Shown here: in pieces, positions 53,232 to 62,169 of the stretch | How the letters are laid out: the number at the start of each line of letters is the position of its first letter | How positions within the stretch are numbered: position 1 is the stretch's first letter | NCBI GenBank assembly: GCA_002690045.1 | Contig: NZDE01000010.1 | Span: 248,001 to 312,000 of the forward strand | Length of the DNA: 64,000 bases | Direction: 5' to 3' | Origin: Alphaproteobacteria bacterium | Lineage (GTDB): Bacteria > Pseudomonadota > Alphaproteobacteria > Micavibrionales > Micavibrionaceae | Made by a program: the position numbers and the translations under genes | Notes under the pieces: model-generated | The model's database searches: none | What the model was told of the DNA's origin: nothing | Seen by the model: only the letters and a program-made list of their open reading frames with translations

Positions 53232-55166
53232 TTATTTCTTGTCTTCATCATCAACTGTGAAGTCCGCATCAAGAACGTCATCGTCATTTGATGATGCGCT
53301 CTCATCCGCGTCATTCGCACTTGCAGATGCTGATGGATCCGCACCTTCCGCATCACCTTCTTGTTGCGCGCGGTAGAGGGCTCCACCAATTTTCATTGAA
53401 GCTTGTTGAAGCGCTTCGGTTTTTTCAGCAATATCTGCAACGTCGTCGCCTTCAAGTGCTGTTTTTAGATCGTTAATTGCACTCTCAGTTGCCGCTTTGT
53501 CTTCATCGCTCACTTTACCGCCAAGTTCTTCCATTGACTTTTCAGTCGCGTGGATAAGCGATTCTGCGTTGTTACGTTTTTCAACGCTTTCACGCTTCGC
53601 TTTATCTTTCTCGGCATTGCTTTCTGCGTCTTGAACCATTTTGTCGATATCATCGTCAGAAAGGCCGCCAGATGCTTGGATGCGGATTTGCTGTTCTTTG
53701 TTTGTTGCTTTATCTTTTGCGGAAACTTGAACAATACCGTTCGCATCAATGTCGAATGTCACTTCAACTTGTGGAACGCCGCGTGGTGCAGGTGGAATGC
53801 CAACCAAATCAAACTGGCCTAGCATTTTGTTATCTGCAGCCATCTCACGTTCACCTTGGAAGACGCGAATAGTCACAGCGCTTTGGTTATCTTCCGCTGT
53901 TGAGAATGTTTGTGACTTCTTCGTTGGGATGGTTGTGTTACGGTCGATCAAACGTGTGAACACGCCGCCCAATGTTTCGATACCCAATGAAAGCGGGGTA
54001 ACGTCCAAAAGAAGAACGTCTTTTACGTCGCCTTGTAAAACGCCGCCCTGAATAGCTGCACCATTTGCAACAACTTCATCAGGGTTCACGCCTTTATGTG
54101 GCTCTTTACCGAAAAAGTCTTTTACGGTTTCAAGAACTTTAGGCATACGTGTCATACCACCAACCATGACGACTTCGTCAATGTCTGATGCTTTGTAACC
54201 CGCGTCTTTAAGTGCTGCTTTCACCGGCTCGATTGAACGTTTGATTAAATCATCAACCAATGATTCCAGTTTCGCACGTGTAAGTTTGATGTTCAGGTGT
54301 TTAGGGCCTGAGGCATCAGCTGTAATGAACGGCAGATTCACGTCAGTTTGCTGCGCGCTTGAAAGCTCAATCTTTGCTTTTTCAGCGGCTTCTTTTAGAC
54401 GCTGCAGCGCAAGATTGTCTTTCTTTAGGTCAACGCCGTGTTCCTTTTTGAATTCTTCAGCCAAGAAGTCAATGATACGCAAGTCAAAGTCTTCACCACC
54501 AAGGAATGTATCACCATTAGTTGATTTAACTTCAAAAACGCCGTCACCAATTTCTAGGATGGAAATGTCGAATGTACCACCACCAAGGTCATATACAGCG
54601 ATAACGCCGCTTTGCTCTTTATCAAGACCATAAGCAAGCGCCGCAGCTGTTGGCTCGTTAATGATACGAAGAACATCAAGGCCGGCGATTCTGCCGGCAT
54701 CTTTTGTCGCTTGACGTTGTGCATCGTTGAAATATGCAGGAACAGTAATAACTGCTTCTTTTACGTCTGCGCCAAGGAAGCTTTCAGCTGTTTCTTTCAT
54801 TTTGCCAAGGATCATCGCGGCGATTTGTGCTGGCGCGTATTTCTCGCCATCGACTTCGACCCATGCATCGCCGTTTTCACCTTCGATAATTTTGAATGGC
54901 GCTTTGTCCATCATGTCTTGTACGGCAGCATCGTCAAAACGACGGCCGATTAGGCGTTTTACAGCGTATAATGTGTTTTCTGGATTTGTTACGGCCTGAC
55001 GCTTTGCAGGTTGGCCGACGAGTTGTTCACCATCCTTGGAGAATGCAACCATCGAAGGCGTTGTACGTGTACCTTCTGAGTTTTCTATGACGCGTGGATC
55101 TTTACCATCCATTACGGCGACACAAGAGTTAGTTGTACCAAGGTCAATACCAATGACTTTGCTCAT
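53232..55166 (-). CDS. dnaK: Chaperone DnaK (Hsp70)
   Basis: ATP-driven Hsp70 chaperone, 644 aa, full length. [44 protein letters not shown] and the [14 protein letters not shown] substrate-domain motif are present, with an acidic disordered tail ending DDEDKK. First gene of dnaKJ; grpE is not adjacent. The upstream gap holds a 59-bp interrupted palindrome. Confidence 0.99.
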   Translation of the reverse strand: MSKVIGIDLGTTNSCVAVMDGKDPRVIENSEGTRTTPSMVAFSKDGEQLVGQPAKRQAVTNPENTLYAVKRLIGRRFDDAAVQDMMDKAPFKIIEGENGDAWVEVDGEKYAPAQIAAMILGKMKETAESFLGADVKEAVITVPAYFNDAQRQATKDAGRIAGLDVLRIINEPTAAALAYGLDKEQSGVIAVYDLGGGTFDISILEIGDGVFEVKSTNGDTFLGGEDFDLRIIDFLAEEFKKEHGVDLKKDNLALQRLKEAAEKAKIELSSAQQTDVNLPFITADASGPKHLNIKLTRAKLESLVDDLIKRSIEPVKAALKDAGYKASDIDEVVMVGGMTRMPKVLETVKDFFGKEPHKGVNPDEVVANGAAIQGGVLQGDVKDVLLLDVTPLSLGIETLGGVFTRLIDRNTTIPTKKSQTFSTAEDNQSAVTIRVFQGEREMAADNKMLGQFDLVGIPPAPRGVPQVEVTFDIDANGIVQVSAKDKATNKEQQIRIQASGGLSDDDIDKMVQDAESNAEKDKAKRESVEKRNNAESLIHATEKSMEELGGKVSDEDKAATESAINDLKTALEGDDVADIAEKTEALQQASMKIGGALYRAQQEGDAEGADPSASASANDADESASSNDDDVLDADFTVDDEDKK

Positions 55167-55232
55167 TTTAAATACCTTTCTGTTAGTGGCAAATACTTAG
55201 ATGGCCCATATAGGCACCATCACCGATTCCCG

Positions 55233-55291
55233 ATTTACTGTCTTCGGATAATATACTCGTTTCGGCTATAATATCCATCAGGCCAGTAAAT
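55233..55291. repeat. 59-bp interrupted palindrome upstream of dnaK
   Basis: Outer arms ATTTACTG (55233-55240) and CAGTAAAT (55284-55291) are perfect; inner arms GGATAATATA (55246-55255) and TATAATATCC (55267-55276) match at nine of ten positions. It lies in the 302-base gap between dnaK and the divergent 55469 operon, so it could control either. No clear heat-shock (RpoH) promoter was identified. Confidence 0.6.
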
Positions 55292-55401
55292 GCAATATGT
55301 AAGACGTAAATAAACACCAAAAAAAGTGGACATTTATTAGCGTCTCAAACTTTGTTACGCAGCAGGTTTCAAATTGGATTAATAAATTATTAATTTTCTC
55401 T

Positions 55402-55430
55402 TGATTGTTGCGGTTATTTTATGTAAATTA
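55402..55430 (+). promoter_or_regulatory. Promoter-like site of the 55469 operon
   Basis: TTGATT and TAAATT with a 17-base spacer, about 38 bases before the start codon. The core TTTTATGTAAATTA is shared with the site at 8696. Confidence 0.5.
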
Positions 55431-55468
55431 TATTCCACTAAGAACAGGGAAATTATAATAAAATTACG

Positions 55469-55837
55469 ATGAAGCCGTTAAAGCCACAGAAAATCTATGT
55501 CGATGAAAATGCCCGCCGTAAAGATCAGCAGGGCGGTGGGAAAGAGCCCGAGCGCAGCCTTTGGGGGCTGTTTAATGATTTGACGGATGAAAAAAGTCAA
55601 GCGTATCGCCGCCGTGTATATGGGCGGGCTAGTGCATTAGAATTAAAAATTGAAGAAGGTTTAAAAAACGTCAGTAATGGCAACTTATGTGCAGCGTGGA
55701 CTAAGGCATTGGAAGATATACAAAATGCCCGTACGACCTTGAAGGTTGGTATGTCGGATCACGCTATATCTGAATGTATGAAGGCATATAAGCTGAATAA
55801 AAAGCTTGAAAAGCTCGAGAAAAAATGCCCATTTTAG
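55469..55837 (+). CDS. Unknown basic helical protein
   Basis: A 122-aa charged protein with no recognised family. The N-terminus is basic and disordered (MKPLKPQKIYVDENARRKDQ), followed by helices with LWGLFNDLTDEKSQAYRRRVYGRA and three cysteines, the last in the final KKCPF. First of three probably co-transcribed unknown genes divergent from dnaK. AGGG before the start is at a slightly long distance. Confidence 0.62.
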   Translation: MKPLKPQKIYVDENARRKDQQGGGKEPERSLWGLFNDLTDEKSQAYRRRVYGRASALELKIEEGLKNVSNGNLCAAWTKALEDIQNARTTLKVGMSDHAISECMKAYKLNKKLEKLEKKCPF

Positions 55838-55872
55838 GGAAAGTGAATATAAATAAACAGGGATGATAAAAA

Positions 55873-56985
55873 ATGGATTATGCGTTGCTTAATGAAATCG
55901 TTGAGAAATACCCTTTGACCATTTATGAAGAAGATGGCACGGGCGTTGAATTTAAAACACTCCCGACATATCAGGATATTGCCGATTTATGTGCACGTAA
56001 CCCACAAATTATTCCTGAAGACGATGTCGTTGCAGGTTTCCAGCCTTCACAGAATTCTGTACTAAACAGTCTTGATACTTATAAAGCTGCTTTAGAAGAG
56101 ATTGATGCGCTAGGCTCAAAAATGTCCGCGGCACTGCAAGACTTGATTGACTGCGCCGAAGAAATCCACCGCGTAAACAATCAGTTATTTATGGATAAAG
56201 TTTTGGTTAAAGCGGGCGAGGACGCAGAGCTTGTTTTGCATGTCTATAATGGATTTGTAATGCGTTGCCGTGATTTATATGAAACAGGTAACAAGGATGG
56301 CGCTGATATTTATGCTGGCTTTATAGAGTATATGCAAGATTGTTTCCCGTCTTTAGCTATCGATGAAGATGATGCTCCATCAGGTGTGGATGCGTTCACA
56401 GAAGCTGCGGCAGACGCAGATGATGACGTGCATGTGATTCAGTTGGAAATTCAAGGGGAGATTGTTGATGTTCCTTTGAACGAGGAGGGGATAGAACTCG
56501 CTGCACAGGCAGAACCGCTAATGGACATTCCGTTTAGTGAGGTTATGGAGCTTTATAATCCAGATATATTAGAGCCTATTTATGCTGGAAATTTGATAGG
56601 GCTTATTGCGGCAAAGAAAGAGGGCTTAGATGAAAAATCAGAGCTGTGGAGTGCGCTTGATGCCGCTGAACAAATGGCTGTTGCATTTTATGATGATCAG
56701 ATTTTTAATTTGATTGATGCTTATTTGGATGAAGTTTCACTGGATGAAGCCAAAGAAGCAAGTGCTAACCTAGCGCTATGGGTTGAGCGATTAATGTTAG
56801 TCCAAGAAGACGATTTACCAGAGGTTGATTTGTTTACATTGTCACTATTCCATACAGAGTTGCGTGAGCAAATTGTTATAACCGAAGCAGAACTTGTCAA
56901 AGACGCTGCACGTGCTATGGAAGATGCTAAGCGTGATAAAACTGTTTTTGTTCAGCAAAGTGCAGTTAGTTTAAACTTTCATTAA
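55873..56985 (+). CDS. Unknown acidic protein
   Basis: A 370-aa strongly acidic, mostly helical protein without signal peptide or membrane span. The segment DLCARNPQIIPEDDVVAGFQPSQ is distinctive; a very acidic centre (about 165-200, EAAADADDDVHV) separates two helical halves. Begins 35 bases after the previous gene with CAGGGA upstream. No family recognised. Confidence 0.62.
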   Translation: MDYALLNEIVEKYPLTIYEEDGTGVEFKTLPTYQDIADLCARNPQIIPEDDVVAGFQPSQNSVLNSLDTYKAALEEIDALGSKMSAALQDLIDCAEEIHRVNNQLFMDKVLVKAGEDAELVLHVYNGFVMRCRDLYETGNKDGADIYAGFIEYMQDCFPSLAIDEDDAPSGVDAFTEAAADADDDVHVIQLEIQGEIVDVPLNEEGIELAAQAEPLMDIPFSEVMELYNPDILEPIYAGNLIGLIAAKKEGLDEKSELWSALDAAEQMAVAFYDDQIFNLIDAYLDEVSLDEAKEASANLALWVERLMLVQEDDLPEVDLFTLSLFHTELREQIVITEAELVKDAARAMEDAKRDKTVFVQQSAVSLNFH

Positions 56986-57013
56986 AAAAAATAAAACTTC
57001 AGGGAAGATAGAG

Positions 57014-57232
57014 ATGAGCGATGATAACGCAAAAAAAGCCAAAGATTTTGTCGACCAAGCTGATACTGGCTGTAAAAAATGTGAAAATTTCGGTGGCTCA
57101 GCCTGCCCAAGTTTCCAAAAGGCTGTGAAGGACGATGGGGTTGACCCAGATGCGCTGTCTAAAGAAATTAAAAAAGTGCAGAAGGGGCAAACGCTTATTC
57201 CGTGTAAGAATGTGCCTTCAGAGCCTAAATAA
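57014..57232 (+). CDS. Small cysteine-motif protein
   Basis: A 72-aa protein with CKKC, a following Cys (SACPSF) and one more near the end (IPCKN); four cysteines could hold zinc or a cluster. Third gene of the operon, with GGGAAG upstream. Its end overlaps the convergent deaminase gene by eight bases. Function unknown. Confidence 0.62.
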   Translation: MSDDNAKKAKDFVDQADTGCKKCENFGGSACPSFQKAVKDDGVDPDALSKEIKKVQKGQTLIPCKNVPSEPK

Positions 57233-58211
57233 ATTTCATCTTCAATAATTTCGCTTTTTGAAGCTGCGTTAATGCGGCGGGAGACGCATATTTTGTCTCT
57301 AGCTTTGCTTTGTTTAAATGCAGCGTATATATGTCATTTTCAGCCATCAAATTGATTAATTCGCGGGCTGAAGGGATATGTGACAAATAAATGTAATCTG
57401 GCAAAATGCGCTGCCCATGTTTATGTGCGCCTATCATTAAGCGGTTTAGCGGCGGAATGGTGTAATTATATTTGTCTTCTAATTTTGCGGCGGGCGCCGG
57501 CGTTTCTTGGTCTCGTATACCGCGAGACTTATGTGCAGAAAATGAAATGCTGTATATATTGTCATACTTATCTTGTGATAAGGCCACGCAGAACGGGTCG
57601 TCTGTGCCATAGATATTTTGCGCTTTTAATATTTCTTGCTTAAATATTTTCTTGGACGCAGATTTGCCAATTTCATTAATTAAGGGCGGGTTATCACTTT
57701 TCGGGCGATAGCCTGATTTAGGTATCTGGATTGGCTGGATAATTTTATCTTTACGGATAACTTCAAAAATGGCTATGCCGGCGCGTTCAACAATTTTCAA
57801 TGACATGTTTTCAAAGTCATGGCCACGGCGTGCAGCAAAGTCTTTTTTAAACCCTTTGTGGTCGATATAGACGGCCTTTATGCCTGCTTCAACAATGTTC
57901 TTGGCACAGTTCGGGCAGAACGGGTCGGTCACGCAGATGGAGGCATCTTTGGTTAGCGGCGCCGCTAGAATACAAGCTGTTTCGGCATGGATTGTTCCGC
58001 TGCTATCGCCAATGCGTGCATCAGTGCCGAATGCTTTTTCAATTTTTTCAGGCCAGTGATTGGTGCGGGCGATAATATAATCATCACCATTTAGGTCACG
58101 GCCGAACAAGGCCGCGGCAACCTTACTTGTCGGATGCGGAGAGGTTAAAACAATATCGACCGCCCGTTCCATGGCGGCGATAGGAAGCAAGTCATCATGT
58201 ATTGATGTCAT
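57225..58211 (-). CDS. Two-domain zinc deaminase-like protein
   Basis: A 328-aa protein. The first ~150 residues form a cytidine/dCMP deaminase-type domain: TIHAETACIL gives the zinc His and catalytic Glu, and DPFCPNCAKNI the two zinc cysteines. The C-terminal ~170 residues match nothing recognised; they include LPDYIYLSHIPSARELINLM. The domain pair is not that of RibD or TadA. Nucleoside, nucleotide or base substrates are all possible. Shares its last eight bases with the convergent small gene. Confidence 0.72.
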   Translation of the reverse strand: MTSIHDDLLPIAAMERAVDIVLTSPHPTSKVAAALFGRDLNGDDYIIARTNHWPEKIEKAFGTDARIGDSSGTIHAETACILAAPLTKDASICVTDPFCPNCAKNIVEAGIKAVYIDHKGFKKDFAARRGHDFENMSLKIVERAGIAIFEVIRKDKIIQPIQIPKSGYRPKSDNPPLINEIGKSASKKIFKQEILKAQNIYGTDDPFCVALSQDKYDNIYSISFSAHKSRGIRDQETPAPAAKLEDKYNYTIPPLNRLMIGAHKHGQRILPDYIYLSHIPSARELINLMAENDIYTLHLNKAKLETKYASPAALTQLQKAKLLKMKFI

Positions 58212-58245
58212 TGATGTTTACATCCTGTTGGTGAACGGGACGTGA

Positions 58246-59241
58246 TTATAACGTGGCGAGCAGTTTTTTCAAGTCGTCTTTTTTAGCGGGACGTGAAGCC
58301 GTTTGGCTTAGGATATATCCTGCACAAAGGTGACCTATGCGGGCAGCCTCTTGTGTTGATAAGCCCTTTTGTAGATAACCATAAAGGAAGCCGCCAGCAA
58401 AGTTGTCGCCTGCGCCATTATCATTGATAATTTTTGCAGGTTCACGTTCAATAGGGCAATGGGTTATTTCGCCGTTTTCTATGATGTAAGCGCCGTTTGC
58501 GCTGTCCGTAATAACGCTGCATTTTTTATTCATGGCTGTTAAGGCCTTTAATGCCGCTTCAAGGTTATCCGTTTTAGTCATGGCTAACGCTTCTAAACGG
58601 TTAGCGATAAGAATATCGGTGCGGTTTAGCAAATCCATGACCGCATCATTTTTTTCTTCAACGACATTGGCATCGCATGGATTAAAAATAAGCAGCTTTC
58701 CTTGCGCTTTGGCTGTTTCCGCCGCAGCTTTATACATAGGGTAGCCTTCAGGCGAATACAGGGAAAAGCCTTCCATATATAGGGCGTCATTGGCGGCAAT
58801 CATGCTGTCATGTGCATGTTCAGGGCGTGCGGTTGCTGATGCGCCGTGGAATGACATGAAACTACGCTGACAATCTGGCGTGACGAGGATAAATATTTTC
58901 CCGGTTTCATCACCGTTACGGATAATCATATCGCGCGTGTCGACATCATACAGGGCAATGCTGTCTTTGAAGAAGTCGCCATCTTTGTCATTGCCTATAA
59001 AGCCGCTAAATGACGATTCGCCGCCGAGGGCTGCGATACAAACCATTGTATTGGCGGCGCTGCCGCCTGCTGTATAGGTAATATTAACACCGAGGCCTTT
59101 GAGCATATCCAAATATTTAGGAACTTCACTAATATGGGATTCGTAACAAAGCCCTTTCTTGATTTCATGTGTTTCAAGAAAGTCATCCCCTATATTTGCG
59201 GTCACATCAATGACGGCATTTCCAAGTGCTAGAATCTTCAT
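58246..59241 (-). CDS. PfkB-family sugar/nucleoside kinase
   Basis: Ribokinase-fold kinase, 331 aa, most like adenosine-kinase-type members. MKILALGNAVIDVTANI opens the fold, TYTAGGSAANTM is the first signature, and INDNGAGDNFAGGFLYG holds the anion hole and catalytic Asp (usual form DTxGAGD). Substrate not determined; adenosine or a sugar are options. Start at ATG 59241; a TTG directly after the upstream stop is in frame. Confidence 0.9.
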   Translation of the reverse strand: MKILALGNAVIDVTANIGDDFLETHEIKKGLCYESHISEVPKYLDMLKGLGVNITYTAGGSAANTMVCIAALGGESSFSGFIGNDKDGDFFKDSIALYDVDTRDMIIRNGDETGKIFILVTPDCQRSFMSFHGASATARPEHAHDSMIAANDALYMEGFSLYSPEGYPMYKAAAETAKAQGKLLIFNPCDANVVEEKNDAVMDLLNRTDILIANRLEALAMTKTDNLEAALKALTAMNKKCSVITDSANGAYIIENGEITHCPIEREPAKIINDNGAGDNFAGGFLYGYLQKGLSTQEAARIGHLCAGYILSQTASRPAKKDDLKKLLATL

Positions 59242-59268
59242 GCTGCTTATACTATTCGTGACGGCCAA

Positions 59269-60516
59269 TTATTGTTTAGGCGGTTCAACGAATTCTTTTC
59301 TCGTACGTCTGTTAACAATCCAGTCCGCACTATTATCTTCGCAGACGGGAGAGTCAATCTTTAATGACATTTCATACAGTTTCCCGATGTTGTTTTGCAG
59401 TAAATCACCAGGGTGGCGCTGCAAGGCTAAACATGGGTGTGTATCTTTTGCGCTAATTTTTTGACCTTCGGCAGCGCCTTTGAAGCGTGCGGATAGACCA
59501 TCACGAATTTTGCGTGCTGCCGCGCTTGCGCGTTCCATTTTGCTGCCCCAGCTTGGCTTAAATGATTTTGTATTATCAGCAATATACTGAGACAGGCTTT
59601 CCGTTGACGCATCTAGAATTTCTTTTTGCTCTTCTGGCGTTAACGCACGGCCATCAGCTGGATAAATATAATGCGCTTCAAATTCCATTTCGCGGTCTGA
59701 ATATTTTTTCGCTGTGCGCAATTCAACATCAGCGAATTGGTTGCTGTCGATTGTGCATTCATAACCGACATAAGCATTGTATTTTGCAACATAATGCGCG
59801 CCATAGAACATGATGCGGCGTGTCATACAAATGGCTTCGGCGCAAAGTTCTGTTTGTGGGTCGTTGTTGATTTCTTCAAGTTTGTTTTTAAACTTTGGTT
59901 CTAAAGCGTGGCCTTTTTCACGTAGGATTGTACCTGCGTAATCATCATCTTTTAAGAAAACTTCAAATTCGCCGCGCTCTTGATTCTCGCTTTGTGACAA
60001 TAGTGTTTTCACAGAAACTTCAGGGTCGCCATAAATTTGTGATGCGCCAAATTTACCCATTACGTTATTGGCTTTGAAACGGCGGGCTTTTTGATTTTCT
60101 TTGTTCGCGCGCTGTTCAACAATATTTGGGTGGAAAGCAAGGCGCACGCGCATTTGGTGGCCATTCTTTTGGAAAGCGTTTGAATCTGTTATATCGCCGT
60201 TCTCGTCTTTTGTGACGCTGTCGACCTGAATACTGGTTAGGTAGTAATTATTTTCTTCAGCTGAGTTTTCGACAACAAAAAAGCCGTCCTGATCTGAATC
60301 GTGACGGCTGTCGGTAGAAAATAATTTTTGAATCTCTTTTTGAATCGCGCTAACGGATTTATTGGAGCAGAACTTGATTTCGTTCTCATAATCGTCGGGG
60401 AGTCCGTAGCACGCATGCGCTGATTGTTGGAACGCCTGCTTAAATGCGTCTTTCGGCATTGTCGTGCCGTTAAAGCTTTGTGCTATTTCATATAGCTTCG
60501 TGAGAATAGTGCTCAT
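59269..60516 (-). CDS. Large unknown protein, paralog of the next gene
   Basis: A 415-aa soluble protein of no recognised family, paralogous to the protein at 60727-61965. Shared blocks: YYLTSIQVDS / YDLTSFAVDT, QMRVRLAFHP / QARLRTAITL, DPEVSVKTL / SPEFSIKTL, EAICMTRRIMFYGAHYV / MAVCMTRRLKYFVAHYV, AYVGYECTIDSNQF / AYVLYECTLDRNKF, EFEAHYIYPAD / EFEAICVFPSN and SKMERA. The charged strands RxRxA, SxKTL, ExxxD and EFEA faintly recall CYTH or VTC triphosphate-binding tunnels, but no ExExK start is seen. It is followed closely by the PfkB kinase. Confidence 0.65.
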   Translation of the reverse strand: MSTILTKLYEIAQSFNGTTMPKDAFKQAFQQSAHACYGLPDDYENEIKFCSNKSVSAIQKEIQKLFSTDSRHDSDQDGFFVVENSAEENNYYLTSIQVDSVTKDENGDITDSNAFQKNGHQMRVRLAFHPNIVEQRANKENQKARRFKANNVMGKFGASQIYGDPEVSVKTLLSQSENQERGEFEVFLKDDDYAGTILREKGHALEPKFKNKLEEINNDPQTELCAEAICMTRRIMFYGAHYVAKYNAYVGYECTIDSNQFADVELRTAKKYSDREMEFEAHYIYPADGRALTPEEQKEILDASTESLSQYIADNTKSFKPSWGSKMERASAAARKIRDGLSARFKGAAEGQKISAKDTHPCLALQRHPGDLLQNNIGKLYEMSLKIDSPVCEDNSADWIVNRRTRKEFVEPPKQ

Positions 60517-60726
60517 ATTTCCCCTACCAAAATACTCAATTAGTGTGTTGCATCGAAATATATTGGAATTATTTAATATACAGATTCTAATGCAGAGTCA
60601 AGCACAATATTATGAAAATCAAATATATTTTTCTATTTTACTTGAAACTAGTATTTACAATATGTTGTAGCTACGCCGTTTTTCATATTATTTCACAATC
60701 TTAATTGCAAAGGCGTAAAATCAAGG

Positions 60727-61965
60727 TTAAGGCTTTTTCGGAAAAAGATTCTTATCAACAATTTGTTGTTCGCCATGATCGTCAGCAAAAATTTTCGCCA
60801 GTTTTTCATAGCCTGTGCCGATATAAGCCATAGCTTCGTGCATAGAGACTTGTTCCATTAACGCATATTTACCGTCTAAACGTTTGACGTCTGCTTTTTC
60901 AGCGGCGCGGGTGAAATATTCAGGCAGGCGTGAACGGTTGCGGTGATAATATTGGTCAACGGCATGGTTCGCGCGCTCCATCTTACTGCCGGGGCTGCGG
61001 GATAGGCCTTTCACATTTGAGGTAACGTGGTTCTCAAAGTCAATTAATGATTTTTCGAGTATAGCGTGTTGTTGTTCTGGCGTTAATTGCGTGTCCCTAT
61101 TAGATGGAAATACACAAATGGCTTCAAATTCTTGTTCAAGGTCTTGCCCGCGAATATATGTAGAATTCGGTGAACAGAATTTATTACGGTCTAATGTACA
61201 TTCATACAGAACATAGGCATCATGATCCTGAACGTAATGCGCCACAAAATATTTTAAGCGGCGGGTCATGCATACAGCCATTACGCCAAGTGAAACTTCT
61301 TTGTCCTTACGAATGTCTTTAAGGACATTATATAGGTCTTCAGGTAATTCTTTTTTCATCTGTGTGAGATACATGCCCAGAATGTCAGGTGAACCACCGA
61401 CTTTGGCTTCATATTCATTTCGGAACACAGAATCATCATCTGACCATAATGTTTTGATGCTAAACTCAGGTGAGCCAAAACATGTTGCGGGACTTAATTT
61501 CTGAATCGGATTTTTGGACAGTTGATCAGGGCTGTTATACTGCTTAATCTCATCAAGAAGCTGCTCTTCGCGCGTGGCAAGCGTGATAGCTGTTCTTAAC
61601 CGTGCTTGATACCCTTCATTGGTGATTTGCATTGTGGGGACGGGCGCGCCTGTTTTAGGGTTACGTTTATATGTATCAACCGCAAAACTGGTTAAGTCGT
61701 AACTATGGTCTTCAATTGTGTGCGGGATGTAAATGAAGTGGTCATGGTTTTTGTCATGCTGCGAAACATTGGCGTAGCAGTTGAAAATCTTTTTAAGCTG
61801 CCCTTGCGTCGTTTTGATGCGTGTCTTCCAGAGCATTTTTATTTCAGGCTCTAGGGTTGCATCAATCGGATAGTAAATTAAGTTCTCCCGTTGGAACGCA
61901 TCCAGTAAAGGTGAACCGGACTTGTTCGCCGCAATTGCGGACAGTGTTTGAATGACTTTACTCAT
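60727..61965 (-). CDS. Large unknown protein, paralog of the downstream gene
   Basis: A 412-aa soluble protein paralogous to 59269-60516. Start at ATG 61965: GCGAGGA is eight bases upstream and the sequence MSKVIQTLSAIAA then lines up with MSTILTKLYEIAQ of the paralog; an ATG 33 bases earlier is in frame. It carries the same blocks, including VCMTRRLKYFVAHYV and YECTLDRNKF. A 210-base AT-rich gap with nothing clear separates the pair. Confidence 0.65.
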   Translation of the reverse strand: MSKVIQTLSAIAANKSGSPLLDAFQRENLIYYPIDATLEPEIKMLWKTRIKTTQGQLKKIFNCYANVSQHDKNHDHFIYIPHTIEDHSYDLTSFAVDTYKRNPKTGAPVPTMQITNEGYQARLRTAITLATREEQLLDEIKQYNSPDQLSKNPIQKLSPATCFGSPEFSIKTLWSDDDSVFRNEYEAKVGGSPDILGMYLTQMKKELPEDLYNVLKDIRKDKEVSLGVMAVCMTRRLKYFVAHYVQDHDAYVLYECTLDRNKFCSPNSTYIRGQDLEQEFEAICVFPSNRDTQLTPEQQHAILEKSLIDFENHVTSNVKGLSRSPGSKMERANHAVDQYYHRNRSRLPEYFTRAAEKADVKRLDGKYALMEQVSMHEAMAYIGTGYEKLAKIFADDHGEQQIVDKNLFPKKP

Positions 61966-62169
61966 GCCATCCTCGCTGTTGTTTTTGTTTAAATGCATAT
62001 AAGCAAATATTAGAAGTTACGTCAATTGCTATTTTATGTTTAATCCATAGGTATCAAGGAAAAATCCCGAATTATTCTACTATGATTGGTAATTAAACCT
62101 CGTCAAGCGGGGGGAAACGCGTTAAAACTAACGGCAGTTTATTATTAATAAGAATCAAAGGGATTTAAA

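Noticed and set aside
55167-55468. CIRCE element or clear RpoH promoter for dnaK
   Set aside because: No TTAGCACTC-type arms were found, and no CTTGAA box lies at proper distance from a CCAT-type -10.
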